DNA of 64,000 bases, taken from contig JAUXRX010000049.1 in the NCBI GenBank assembly GCA_030681645.1, positions 186,001 through 250,000 on the forward strand, given 5' to 3'. The notes beneath the pieces are model-generated. The model ran no database searches and was not told where the DNA came from. It saw nothing but the letters and a program-made list of their open reading frames with translations. The first letter of the stretch is position 1. Each line of letters opens with the position of its first letter. The translations under genes and the position numbers were made by a program. Below are positions 7,646 to 15,796 of this stretch, piece after piece. The stretch comes from Archangium sp. Lineage in GTDB: Bacteria; Myxococcota; Myxococcia; Myxococcales; Myxococcaceae.

Positions 7646-8671
7646 ATGATGCCCCGCCCGATCGCCAATCCGCCCAACCCGTGGGCGAGCACTGAAGTCG
7701 AGTACCTCGACGAGATCCCGCTCGCGAAGGTCGAGCTGTACGAAGACCACTCGCAGACCATCATCGCGAAGAACGACAGCCCTGACCTGGGCTTCAGCTA
7801 TTCCGTCAACCCGTACCGCGGCTGCAATCACGCCTGCGCGTACTGCTATGCGCGGCCCTCGCACGAGTACCTGTCGTGGGGCGCGGGCACCGACTTCGAC
7901 ACGAAGATCGTGGTGAAGCGCGAGGCGGCTCGCTTGCTGCGCACCCAGTTCGAGCGCCCCTCGTGGAAAGGCGAGCTGGTGATGTTCTCGGGCGTCACCG
8001 ACTGTTACCAGCCCACCGAGGCGTCCCTGCGGCTGACCCGCAGCTGCCTCGAGGTCTGCGCCGAGTTCAAGAACCCGGTGGCCATCGTCACCAAGGCGCC
8101 GTTGATCGAGCGCGATCTCGACGTGTTGTGGAAGCTCCACCGCGACGCCTCGGTGCACGTGGCGATCAGCATTCCCATCTGGGATCCCGAGCTGTCGCGG
8201 GCGATCGAGCCGGGCGTGGCCACTCCGAAGCGCCGCATCCAGGCGATCGAGAGGCTGGCGAAGGCCGGTATCCCCGTGGGCGTGATGGTGGCGCCGATCA
8301 TCCCCGGCGTGTCCGACGAGGGCATGGGCAAGGTGCTCGAGGCCGCGCGCAACGCCGGCGCGACCACCGCGGGCTACGTGCTGCTGCGCCTGCCCGGCAG
8401 CGTGAAGGACGTCTTCGAGTCGCGCATCAGGGCCGCCCTGCCCCTGCGGGCCGAGAAGATCCTCCACCGGGTGCGCGAGACCCGGGGCGGCAAGCTCTAC
8501 GATCCCACCTTCGGGGTGCGCGGGCGCGGCGAGGGCCAGTACGCCGACGCCATCGAGCAGGTCTTCGACTCGTGCGTGAAGCGGCTGGGCTTCAACCAGC
8601 AGTCGCAATGGGAACGCCCCGCCACCTTCCGCCGTCCGCCCCGGGTGGAACCGCAGCTGGCGCTCTTCTGA
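7646..8671 (+). CDS. Radical SAM protein, PA0069/SplB-like family
   Basis: A 341-residue radical SAM enzyme. The 4Fe-4S motif is C60-x3-C64-x2-C67 in 'YRGCNHACAYCYARPSHEYL', and 'GVTDCYQPTE' is a signature of the PA0069-type group, related to spore photoproduct lyase. 'GVMVAPIIPGVSD' and 'LLRLPGSVKDVF' support the same family. The substrate is not known for this group. Two ATG codons are adjacent at the start (7646 and 7649); the choice does not affect the domain. Confidence 0.88.
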   Translation: MMPRPIANPPNPWASTEVEYLDEIPLAKVELYEDHSQTIIAKNDSPDLGFSYSVNPYRGCNHACAYCYARPSHEYLSWGAGTDFDTKIVVKREAARLLRTQFERPSWKGELVMFSGVTDCYQPTEASLRLTRSCLEVCAEFKNPVAIVTKAPLIERDLDVLWKLHRDASVHVAISIPIWDPELSRAIEPGVATPKRRIQAIERLAKAGIPVGVMVAPIIPGVSDEGMGKVLEAARNAGATTAGYVLLRLPGSVKDVFESRIRAALPLRAEKILHRVRETRGGKLYDPTFGVRGRGEGQYADAIEQVFDSCVKRLGFNQQSQWERPATFRRPPRVEPQLALF

Positions 8672-8720
8672 AATCACCCGGGCGTTGAAGCGTTAGGGTG
8701 AGCAACGGAGGACGCACACC

Positions 8721-8975
8721 ATGGGCATCTGCGGCTGGATCATCCTGGGAGGTCTGGCGGGTTGGGTCGCGAGCATGATCGCGGGCAACAACTCGCGGCA
8801 GGGCCTCATCGGCAACATCGTGGTGGGCTGCGTGGGCGCCTTCGTGGGCGGGCTCATCTTCAACCACTTCGGTGGGGTGGGCGTCACCGGCCTCAACCTC
8901 TACAGCTTCGGCGTCGCGCTCGTGGGTGCGGTGGTGACGCTGTTCATCAAGAAGCTGCTCTTCGGGAAGGCCTGA
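8721..8975 (+). CDS. GlsB/YeaQ/YmgE-family small membrane protein
   Basis: An 84-residue membrane protein with three Gly-rich helices ('GWIILGGLAGWVASMIAG', 'GNIVVGCVGAFVGGLIF', 'FGVALVGAVVTLFI'). This matches the transglycosylase-associated / GlsB stress-protein family of the inner membrane, whose exact role is unknown. A GGAGG ribosome site lies 9 bases before the ATG. Confidence 0.9.
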   Translation: MGICGWIILGGLAGWVASMIAGNNSRQGLIGNIVVGCVGAFVGGLIFNHFGGVGVTGLNLYSFGVALVGAVVTLFIKKLLFGKA

Positions 8976-8976
8976 C

Positions 8977-9705
8977 ACGAGCGTCGCCACTCTCAGGCTG
9001 CACGGCGACCTCACCGACTTCACCCGCGCAGCGATCGTCGAGGCCCGCTTCAACGGGCGTCCTTCCCTCAAGGACCTCGTCGAGTCGATCGGCGTGCCGC
9101 ACCCGGAGGTCGACCTGGCGCTCGTCGACGGCACCGACGCCACGCTCGCCGCGCCCGTGCACGAAGGTGCCACCATCGACCTGTTCCCCGCCCGGCTCGG
9201 CCCCGCGGGCCACCGGCTCCTCCCCGCGGCGCAGGGCGTGCCGCGCTTCGTGCTCGACGGACACCTCGGCCGGCTCGCGACGATGCTGCGCCTGCTCGGC
9301 TTCGACACCTGGTGGGAATCAGACCCGGAAGACGAGGCCCTCGCTGAGATCTCTGCGCGCGATGACCGGGTGTTGCTCACCCGAGACCTCGGCCTGCTCA
9401 AGCGCAGCCTGGTGCAGCGCGGCGCCTTCGTGCGCTCCACCGCGCACCTCACGCAGGCGAGAGAGATCGTCGAGCGCTTCGCGCTGCGGGAGAAGGCGCG
9501 CCCCTTCGCGCGGTGCCTGGCCTGCAACGGAGTCCTGCGGGAGGTCCCGGCAGCGGAGGCGGCCAGCCGCCCCCCTCCGCGGGTGCGTGAGCGGCACGAG
9601 CACTTCGTCGGCTGTGACGACTGCGGCCGGCTCTACTGGGCAGGTACGCACCACGACCGGATGAAGGGCGTGGTCGCCCAGGTGCTCAGCCCCGCAACGA
9701 CTTGA
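8977..9705 (+). CDS. Mut7-C RNase-domain protein with N-terminal ubiquitin-like domain; non-standard start
   Basis: About 242 residues. The N-terminal 80 form a MoaD/ubiquitin-like domain ('FNGRPSLKDLVESIGVPHPE'); residues about 90-235 form the Mut7-C (DUF82) PIN-like RNase domain, with 'FVLDGHLGRLATMLRLLGFD', 'DRVLLTRDLGLL', and a zinc ribbon C-L-A-C ... C-D-D-C. The frame is open from 8938, but its first ATG, GTG or TTG is GTG at 9094, which would delete half of the N-terminal domain. The natural beginning falls at ACG 8977, six bases after a GGGAAGG ribosome site. Either ACG is used or the sequence has an error. The 3' end overlaps ruvA convergently by 20 bases. Confidence 0.8.
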   Translation, partial: TSVATLRLHGDLTDFTRAAIVEARFNGRPSLKDLVESIGVPHPEVDLALVDGTDATLAAPVHEGATIDLFPARLGPAGHRLLPAAQGVPRFVLDGHLGRLATMLRLLGFDTWWESDPEDEALAEISARDDRVLLTRDLGLLKRSLVQRGAFVRSTAHLTQAREIVERFALREKARPFARCLACNGVLREVPAAEAASRPPPRVRERHEHFVGCDDCGRLYWAGTHHDRMKGVVAQVLSPATT

Positions 9706-10291
9706 GCGACTCGCGGAAGAGCAGCTCGAACGGCGCCTCGGCGCCCGCCCGCTCCTCGGCCAGCTGCGCGGCCTGCTCGGCCTGCGATTCCTTGTAGCCG
9801 AGGTTCACCAGCGCGCTGATGAGGTCGCTGGTGGCCGACGCGGGCTTCACCGGCCTGCTCTTCGAGGCAGGCACGCCGTCGAGCACCAGGAGCTTCACCT
9901 TCTCCTTGAGCTCGAGCACCAGCCGCTCGGCGGTCTTCTTCCCCACCCCGTGGATCTTGGTGAGCCGCGCCACGTCGCCCTTCGCGATCGCGCCCGTCAG
10001 CTCTTCGACCTCGAGCCCGGAGAGCACGTTGAGCGCCAGCTTCGGGCCCACGTGGCTGACCGAGGTGAGCAGGAGGAAGAGCTCTTCTTCGGGGCGGCTG
10101 AGGAAGCCGTACAGGTCGAGCGCGTCTTCGCGCACCACCGTGCGGATGCGCAGCGAGACCGGCTGGCCAGGCTCGGGCAGCCGCGCGAGCGAGAGCAGCG
10201 AGAGGGCCACCCGGTAGCCGACGCCGCTCACGTCGATGATCACCTCGGTGAGGTTCTTCTCCTGCACCACGCCTTTGAGGGAGCCGATCAC
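9686..10291 (-). CDS. ruvA: Holliday junction branch migration protein RuvA
   Basis: A 201-residue protein that binds four-way DNA junctions and loads the RuvB motor. Seen: N-terminal OB-fold (VIGSLKGVVQEK, VIIDVSGVGYRV), 'REDALDLYGF', two helix-hairpin-helix motifs ('LLTSVSHVGPKLALNVLS' and 'LTKIHGVGKKTAERLVLEL'), and a C-terminal domain III ending 'LLFRESLKSLRG'. The GTG start at 10291 overlaps the ruvC stop by four bases. ruvB is not in the window. Confidence 0.97.
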   Translation of the reverse strand: MIGSLKGVVQEKNLTEVIIDVSGVGYRVALSLLSLARLPEPGQPVSLRIRTVVREDALDLYGFLSRPEEELFLLLTSVSHVGPKLALNVLSGLEVEELTGAIAKGDVARLTKIHGVGKKTAERLVLELKEKVKLLVLDGVPASKSRPVKPASATSDLISALVNLGYKESQAEQAAQLAEERAGAEAPFELLFRESLKSLRG

Positions 10292-10839
10292 GTCGCGGCC
10301 CTCACCAGCGCCGGCTTGAGCCGGGAGAGGAAGCTGCCGCTCACCTCGCCCTTGCGCCCGATGCGGGGCACCTTGAGCTGGTGCACGTGGCACAGCGCCA
10401 CCGCCAGCGCGTCGTAGGCATCGGCCCGCTCCAGGGGCTCTTCGAGGTGCAGCAGGCGCTCGACCATGCGGGCCACGGCGTCCTTCGAATCGTTCCCGCC
10501 CGCCCCGACCGACTTCTTCACCCGGGCGGGCGCGTACTCGTGCACCGCGAGCCCCGCTTGATCTGCCAGCAGCAGCGCCACGCCGCGCGCGTGCCCGAGG
10601 ATCAACGCGCTCCGGGCGTTCTTGTGGGTGAACACGCCTTCCACCGCGACCGCGTCGGGCTTGAAGACGTTCACCACCTGCTGCAGCTGCGCGAAGATCG
10701 TACCGAGGCGCTGGTGGAGCGGCGCCTTGCCGTCAGCGCGCACTACGCCGCTGGCGACGTGGGTGGCCTTGTTGGCGCGCCACTCGACGAGCCCGTAACC
10801 GAGGTAGCGACTGCCGGGATCGATGCCGAGCACGAGCAT
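10288..10839 (-). CDS. ruvC: Crossover junction endodeoxyribonuclease RuvC
   Basis: A 183-residue Holliday junction resolvase. The catalytic acidic residues are in place: D7 (GIDPGS), E67 (VAVEGVF) and D140/D143 (RADAYDALAVA). It is first in a ruvC-ruvA pair with four-base overlap. Its upstream gap of about 105 bases to the end of the next minus-strand gene contains a family A palindrome. Confidence 0.97.
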   Translation of the reverse strand: MLVLGIDPGSRYLGYGLVEWRANKATHVASGVVRADGKAPLHQRLGTIFAQLQQVVNVFKPDAVAVEGVFTHKNARSALILGHARGVALLLADQAGLAVHEYAPARVKKSVGAGGNDSKDAVARMVERLLHLEEPLERADAYDALAVALCHVHQLKVPRIGRKGEVSGSFLSRLKPALVRAAT

Positions 10840-10894
10840 GGGGTGAACAGATGTTTACCCCATGCCGATCCACCAGGCGACTTCATCAGATCGG

Positions 10895-10942
10895 CCCCTC
10901 ACCCCGGCCCTCTCCCCGCTTCGCAGGGCGAGGGAGACACAG
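10895..10942. repeat. Dispersed GC-rich palindrome, family A
   Basis: Starts CCCCTCACCCCGGCCCTCTC and continues CCCGCTTCGCAGGGCGAGGG, forming a hairpin (CTCTCCCCGC / GCGAGGG). It lies just after the stop of the pseudo-receiver gene. Related copies are at 19135, 37365, 42808, 44427 and 52049. Confidence 0.75.
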
Positions 10943-10944
10943 GG

Positions 10945-13245
10945 TCAGCGCTTGAGCAGCGCCTTCGCCTCGTCCACGTGGGCGCCGTTCGGCTCGAGCT
11001 CGAGGTACTTCTCGAGCGCAGCGCGGCCGAGGTCCTTCTCGTTGGCGTCGAAGTGCAGCGTCGCCAGGAGGATCTGCACGCGCCCGTTCGCCGGGTCGAG
11101 CTCCAGCACCTTCGCGGCCGCGGCACGCGCGCCCGCGGAGTCCAGCGCGTCGTACTTCGCCAGGCCCATCAGGTTCCACCCCGTGACCGAGGCGGGATCG
11201 TCGGTGAGCACCTGCTCCAGCACGCTGATCGCCTGTCGGTACTGGCCGGCGTTGTAGAGCTTGCTCGCCTCGGCGAGGTTCTCGCTGACGTCGATGGCGA
11301 CGGGGGCCTCCTCGACCACCTCGGCCTCGATCAGCTCGGGGGGCGCGACCTCGGGCAGCACCGGCGCCACCACGATCGCGGCAGGCTTCGTCTCCTCGAC
11401 CGGCGCCGGAACCGGAGCCACGCGCTGGCCGTCGATCAGCAGGCTCAGGCCGACGATGGCCAGGCCGCCGACGATGTACGGCCAGACCCGGCGCGCCTTC
11501 TTCGGCTCGGCGGCAAGCTGGGGCTCAGCGACCTCGGGGGCCTTCTCCGTCACGACTTCCGACGACGGCGACTGGTCGAAGAACGCGGCCTCGGCCGGCG
11601 CCAGCACCGAGGCCAGCAGCGGGGCCGACTCACGCACGCTCACCGGCTCAGGAGCGACCTCGACCGTGGAGGGCGAATCGACCACGCGCGCGGGCGCGGG
11701 GATCTCGACCACCGGCGTCATCCACGGGGTCTCGATGCGAGCCTGGCGATCGCGCGCCTGGGCCTTGTGCGCCAGCAGGGCCGATTCCAGCTCAGCCTGG
11801 GCGTCAGGCTCGAGCGCGGCGTTGAGCGCGGCGTTGAGCTCGGCCTCGACCTCGGCGACCGGGCGGGCATCGGCGGCGAGCAGCAGCGCCGCCTCCATGG
11901 CGGTGTCGACCATCAGCTTCGGCTGCACGTCGGCGAACTTCTGGGCGGCGGCCACGTCAGGCGGCACCTGCTGCGCCTCGACGCGCATCGGCGTCTGGAA
12001 CGCGTCGAGCTGACGGGCGAGCTCAGGCGCGAGCCCGGCCGCCAGGCTCTCGGGGACCGGCGCCGTGGTCCAGCCACCGTTCGGATCGGCGAGGTCCAGC
12101 TCGGACCCGAGCGCCGCGGGCGAGAACCAGTCCTGGTCCTCGGCCATCGTCGACTCGTCCGCGCGGATCTCGGCGGTGCCGGCGAAGAGCTGCTGCATCA
12201 GCTCCTCGGCCTCGGTGGCCCGGGGCTCGAACAGCCGGGGCATGGGGCGCGGCTCGACCAGCTCGACCTTCGAGTCGCGCGCCGGGCCCAGCACGCCCAT
12301 CAAGTACAGGCGGGTGGCGACCTCGAGGGTGAGCGTCTCGTTGAACGTGCTGTCGACCAGCACCTCTTCCACCGAGCGGAAGCCGTCGAAGAGCTGAACG
12401 ATGCGGTTGACCTCGTCGGGCATCGCCTTGAGGCCGGTGGCGAGGCGCCCGAAGTCGACCGTGAGGCGCGCGTCGAGGGGCAGGCTGCGCTGCAGCACCC
12501 GCTGCCACTTCTGCAGCCGCGGCATCACCAGGTCCACCAGCTCACGCAGGCCGCACTGGAGCTCGGCGAAGCCGTCGATGGGCTCCGAGACGAGCTCGTA
12601 GGCGCCCGAGGTCAACGCCAGCGCCCGCACCAGCGCGTCCATCGAGCCGCCGCGCGAGTCGAAGCGCGCGTCGATCACCTTCCCCGAGCGGAACCGCACC
12701 TCGGCGCGACCATCGACCAGCAGCAGCCGGCCCGAGCGCGGGCACGACATCAGCGCGCGCAGCAGTTGAACCGGAGGCAGCAGCTTGGAATCGAACAGGA
12801 GCGGCCCACCCTGGCGCTTGGCCAGCTCGACCCGCACCAGCGCCGCCACGTCGCGCGCGTACGCCGGCTTCAGGATGAAGTCGTCCACGCCCACCACGTC
12901 GGCCAGCGCCTCGACGTTCTGATCGTCGGCCTTCGCCAGCAGGAGCACGGGGATCTGCGCGAGCCGCTCTTCGCCGCGGAGCTGCGCCACGAAGGAGAAG
13001 CCGTCTTCGCCGCCGAGATCCGACTCGAGGATGATCGCGTCAGGCAGGCGACCCTGCAGCAGCATCAGCCCGAGCTTCGCGGTGGCCGAGCTCCAGACCT
13101 CGAAGCCGTCACGCGCCATCGCCACTTCCAGCACCGAGCGCGTCGACTCATCGGGATCGATCACCAGCACCAGCGGCCTTCGGGCCGCGGCCTGGGGAAC
13201 CGATGAGAGCGCGTCGAGACCGGTGTGCGAGGTGGTGTGAGCCAT
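10945..13245 (-). CDS. PatA-like pseudo-receiver protein with DUF4388 region, membrane helix and TPR tail
   Basis: A 766-residue multidomain protein. Residues 24-140 are a receiver domain ('LVLVIDPDESTRSVLE', 'DDFILKPAYARDV'), but the phosphoacceptor Asp is Glu74 (AIILESDLGGEDG). Residues about 155-300 form a PATAN/DUF4388 module ('LLRALMSCPRSGRLLLVDG', 'RSGKVIDARFDS'), common in myxobacterial regulators. A long acidic Pro/Ala-rich segment follows, then a membrane helix near residue 600 ('YIVGGLAIVGLSLLIDG'), then about three TPR units ('LYNAGQYRQAISVLEQVL', 'GWNLMGLAKYDALDSAGA'). ATG 13245 is chosen; an in-frame start at 13281 adds a basic, non-conserved lead. Target unknown. Confidence 0.82.
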   Translation of the reverse strand: MAHTTSHTGLDALSSVPQAAARRPLVLVIDPDESTRSVLEVAMARDGFEVWSSATAKLGLMLLQGRLPDAIILESDLGGEDGFSFVAQLRGEERLAQIPVLLLAKADDQNVEALADVVGVDDFILKPAYARDVAALVRVELAKRQGGPLLFDSKLLPPVQLLRALMSCPRSGRLLLVDGRAEVRFRSGKVIDARFDSRGGSMDALVRALALTSGAYELVSEPIDGFAELQCGLRELVDLVMPRLQKWQRVLQRSLPLDARLTVDFGRLATGLKAMPDEVNRIVQLFDGFRSVEEVLVDSTFNETLTLEVATRLYLMGVLGPARDSKVELVEPRPMPRLFEPRATEAEELMQQLFAGTAEIRADESTMAEDQDWFSPAALGSELDLADPNGGWTTAPVPESLAAGLAPELARQLDAFQTPMRVEAQQVPPDVAAAQKFADVQPKLMVDTAMEAALLLAADARPVAEVEAELNAALNAALEPDAQAELESALLAHKAQARDRQARIETPWMTPVVEIPAPARVVDSPSTVEVAPEPVSVRESAPLLASVLAPAEAAFFDQSPSSEVVTEKAPEVAEPQLAAEPKKARRVWPYIVGGLAIVGLSLLIDGQRVAPVPAPVEETKPAAIVVAPVLPEVAPPELIEAEVVEEAPVAIDVSENLAEASKLYNAGQYRQAISVLEQVLTDDPASVTGWNLMGLAKYDALDSAGARAAAAKVLELDPANGRVQILLATLHFDANEKDLGRAALEKYLELEPNGAHVDEAKALLKR

Positions 13246-13302
13246 ACGTACTGCATAGCCCGAGAGGCCACATCGCCTCAAATCGCCAAGGCGCTGTATT
13301 TG

Positions 13303-13686
13303 CTACGTTAATTCGAGCGTGTGTTCAGCGCGGCGCTCCAGGTTGGGCAGCGCGGCCACTCCGAACTCGGTGACGAGCGTGTGTCCGAGGAGCTGCAGAT
13401 CGTCCGGCGAGATCTCTTCGAAGTGCAGCACCCAGCCGCGGCGCGCGTGATTCGAGGCCGAGCAGCGGGCCTTGAGCATCTTCGGCCGCAGCGGCAGCGA
13501 GAGGTAGAGCGTCACGTCATCGGTGAAGGGGCTGGTGCAGGTCACCGGCAACAGCGCGCCGCGCACCGACAGCTCGATGCCGCGGCCGAGGGTCGAGCAG
13601 CCTTTCGACACCACGAACCAATCGACGTCGAGATGGAACCGCGGGTACCGCCGAGTCCCTGAGCTCTTCCGTGACGAAGTGGCCAT
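13303..13686 (-). CDS. PilZ-domain protein
   Basis: A 127-residue single PilZ domain. The basic entry 'GTRRYPRFHLDVDW' and the turn 'GIELSVRGALLPV' correspond to the RxxxR and (D/N)xSxxG c-di-GMP-binding motifs; the second has Glu in place of Asp/Asn. 'GWVLHFEEISPDD' is the usual last strand. Probably a c-di-GMP responsive adaptor, though binding is not certain with the altered residue. It is divergent from the next gene. Confidence 0.72.
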   Translation of the reverse strand: MATSSRKSSGTRRYPRFHLDVDWFVVSKGCSTLGRGIELSVRGALLPVTCTSPFTDDVTLYLSLPLRPKMLKARCSASNHARRGWVLHFEEISPDDLQLLGHTLVTEFGVAALPNLERRAEHTLELT

Positions 13687-13796
13687 GCGACAAGGCTGTA
13701 GCCGCGCGGATCATCGGTCAAAAAAACGACCGGGCGCTGAAGCTAACCGCGCTCAATAACTTGGCGAAGCGGCCCGCACAGGTACGTTGCGACCTG

Positions 13797-14411
13797 ATGA
13801 TCACCACTGTCCTGCTCACGTTGATCGCGGGCGCCGAGCCCCGGGTGACCGGCGGCGTGATGGCGCCCGCCTCGCTCCCCGCCGGCACCAACGCGCTCTA
13901 CGGCTTCGTGGGCGCACCCGAGCTGGGAGTCGGCTACCGCCAGGGCTTCGGCCTCGTCGAGTTCGAAGCGCGCGGCATCTTCAACCTGTTCGAGGTCTCG
14001 GTGATCGGCGAGGTGGGCGCGAAGTTCGGGGTCTTCCAGGCTGACAAGTTCAAGCTGGCCCCCACCGTCGCGCTGGGGCTCGAGCTCAACAGCGGCGCGC
14101 GCTACTTCGATCGCTTCAACTTCGGCTTCCTCGGGCTGCGGCCGCGGCTGGGCGTCAACGCGTCGTACGACTTCACCGACACGATCTCCGGGGTGGCGCA
14201 GGTCGAGATCCCCTGGTCGATCGCGCTGACGGTGCAGGGCTTTCAGGTCACCCCGCTGCTCGGGGCAGGCGCAGAGTTCCACCTCGGCGGCAGCCTCTCG
14301 CTGCTCGTCTCGGCGCACCTCGGCTTCGACGCGACGCGCGAACCGCTGGGCGTGACGCAGTTCCGCCCCGCGTGGGCCGGCCGGCTGGGCATCGGCTACC
14401 GCCTGTTCTGA
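13797..14411 (+). CDS. Predicted outer-membrane beta-barrel-like exported protein
   Basis: A 204-residue protein with a short signal peptide (MITTVLLTLIAGAEP) and repeated amphipathic strands rich in Gly and aromatic residues ('LGVGYRQGFGLVEFEARGIF', 'FGFLGLRPRLGVNASYDF', 'LVSAHLGFDATREP'), ending in the aromatic 'GYRLF' typical of outer-membrane barrels. No enzymatic motif. The ATG at 13797 is favoured over an upstream frame start at 13671, which overlaps the PilZ promoter region. Confidence 0.68.
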   Translation: MITTVLLTLIAGAEPRVTGGVMAPASLPAGTNALYGFVGAPELGVGYRQGFGLVEFEARGIFNLFEVSVIGEVGAKFGVFQADKFKLAPTVALGLELNSGARYFDRFNFGFLGLRPRLGVNASYDFTDTISGVAQVEIPWSIALTVQGFQVTPLLGAGAEFHLGGSLSLLVSAHLGFDATREPLGVTQFRPAWAGRLGIGYRLF

Positions 14412-14506
14412 AAAGGGGACAGGGCTACTTTATTGCCCGCTCCCGCGCCGCTGCCGAGGTCCAACAGAAAAGTAGCCTGTCCAGCCTGTCCCCTTTTCCC
14501 GTTGGG
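14409..14506. repeat. Inverted repeat with AAAAGGGGACAGG ends
   Basis: Left arm AAAAGGGGACAGGGCTACTT, right arm AAGTAGCCTGTCCAGCCTGTCCCCTTTT (given in two parts: AAGTAGCCTGTCC and CCTGTCCCCTTTT). The arms are complementary and enclose about 45 bases. It covers the last bases of the barrel gene and nearly reaches the end of the convergent membrane gene. The motif is like REP units mobilised by RAYT transposases. It may also end transcription from both sides. Confidence 0.7.
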
Positions 14507-14507
14507 A

Positions 14508-15332
14508 TCAGAAGCTGCCGCGGAGGACCGCCTGACCGCCGAAGCCCCCTGAGGCCATGTTGACGACGGGGGCAATGGTCGGCGGTGCAAGTGCGAACGC
14601 GCCGGGTCGACGCGGCTCGGATGCGACGAACGTGCCCTGCTTCGGACTCTTGAAGAGATTGATGGCCGCCATCTGAATGAGCGGCACCAAGCCGATGGAC
14701 CCAATGAACAGGAAGATCGCCGCCCCTTGATCAGGCGGCACACCGCCAGACGCGAGCACCGGAGGAGGACTGAACTTCGAGCCGTTCGCGAAATAGTAAA
14801 TCGTCAGCACCAGCGCTTGTGCGCCGATGCCGATGAGCACCGGAATCCAGGCCTCGATTTGGAAGAGGCGACTTCCGTTGGCGATCCCCACCTGGGTCTG
14901 GCTCACCGCGACTGGAGTCAGTCCGAAGATCGCGATCATCAAGATCGTCGTGAGGGTGGGGTCGAGCTGACCATTGGCGAAGATCAGGAAATAGGGCAGC
15001 ACGGTCACGCCGGCTGCAGTCAGCACTCCGAAGAGACTCTCGCTGACCATGAGGCCAATCTCGGGCCCCGGCTTTTCCTGCGCCTTCGGCTGGCCGTATG
15101 GCGAATACGGATAGCCAGTCTTCCCCTGCTGCCCAGGCACGTAGCCCGGGGCCGGCACAATCCCCGGCGGCGGCGGCGTGCCGGGCTGCGTGGTGGTCGG
15201 CTCAGGCGCGGGCATCGGCGGCGGCGCGGCCGGCACCATCGGCGGCGGTGAAAAGTCAGGCGTGGTCGTGGCCTGGGCGAACCCCACCAGCGGGGTCAGC
15301 ACCAACACGATCATCAGGGTCTTGAGCGACAT
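14508..15332 (-). CDS. Pro-rich exported/membrane protein, function unknown
   Basis: A 274-residue protein: signal peptide (MSLKTLMIVLVLTPLVGFAQA), a Pro/Thr-rich segment (about residues 22-85), then four hydrophobic helices ('LFGVLTAAGVTVLPYFLIFA', 'TILMIAIFGLTPVAV', 'WIPVLIGIGAQALVLTIYYF', 'AAIFLFIGSIGLVPLIQMAA') and a Gly/Pro tail. ATG 15332 has GGAG six bases upstream. I do not recognise a family. It lies 31 bases downstream of ridA, same strand. Confidence 0.65.
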   Translation of the reverse strand: MSLKTLMIVLVLTPLVGFAQATTTPDFSPPPMVPAAPPPMPAPEPTTTQPGTPPPPGIVPAPGYVPGQQGKTGYPYSPYGQPKAQEKPGPEIGLMVSESLFGVLTAAGVTVLPYFLIFANGQLDPTLTTILMIAIFGLTPVAVSQTQVGIANGSRLFQIEAWIPVLIGIGAQALVLTIYYFANGSKFSPPPVLASGGVPPDQGAAIFLFIGSIGLVPLIQMAAINLFKSPKQGTFVASEPRRPGAFALAPPTIAPVVNMASGGFGGQAVLRGSF

Positions 15333-15363
15333 GTCCTTCTCCACTTCACACTTCCGGCCCGGC

Positions 15364-15744
15364 TCACTGCACCGCGATGCAATCGATCTCGACCTTCGCC
15401 CCCCGGGGGAGCGCCGCGACCTGCACCGTGGCGCGCGCCGGAGGGTTGGCGGGGAAGTAACGCCCGTAGATCTCGTTCACCTTCCCGAAATCGGCCAGGT
15501 CGGTGAGGAAGATGCCGCAGCGCACCACGTTGGCGAAGGTACACCCCGCCGCGGCGAGCACGGCCTCGAGGTTGCTCATCACCTGCTGCGTCTGGGCGCT
15601 CACGTCGCCCGGCACCAGCTCACCGGTGGCCGGATCGAGGGGGATCTGCCCTGACAGGTAGACGGTGTTGCCCGAACGGATCGCCTGCGAATACGGGCCG
15701 ATCGCCTTGGGAGCCTTCTCGGAGTGGATCACGTCGCGCGTCAT
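15364..15744 (-). CDS. ridA: RidA-family enamine/imine deaminase
   Basis: A 126-residue YjgF/YER057c/UK114 protein that hydrolyses reactive 2-aminoacrylate-type enamines. Seen: 'KAPKAIGPYSQAIRSGNTVY', 'SGQIPLDPATGE', 'VVRCGIFLTDLADF' and the closing 'PARATVQVAALPRGAKVEID', which contains the substrate-binding Arg and the final Glu. Start ATG at 15744. It follows relA by 52 bases on the same strand. Confidence 0.92.
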   Translation of the reverse strand: MTRDVIHSEKAPKAIGPYSQAIRSGNTVYLSGQIPLDPATGELVPGDVSAQTQQVMSNLEAVLAAAGCTFANVVRCGIFLTDLADFGKVNEIYGRYFPANPPARATVQVAALPRGAKVEIDCIAVQ

Positions 15745-15796
15745 GCCAGCCAAGCTATCAGATGCCCGAACCGGCCCGGATCGATCAAAAGTCAGG

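Noticed and set aside
10381..13206. A 941-residue plus-strand ORF opposite the pseudo-receiver gene
   Set aside because: His/Arg/Leu/Gly-rich antisense product of a GC-rich gene; the minus strand has clear receiver and TPR motifs.
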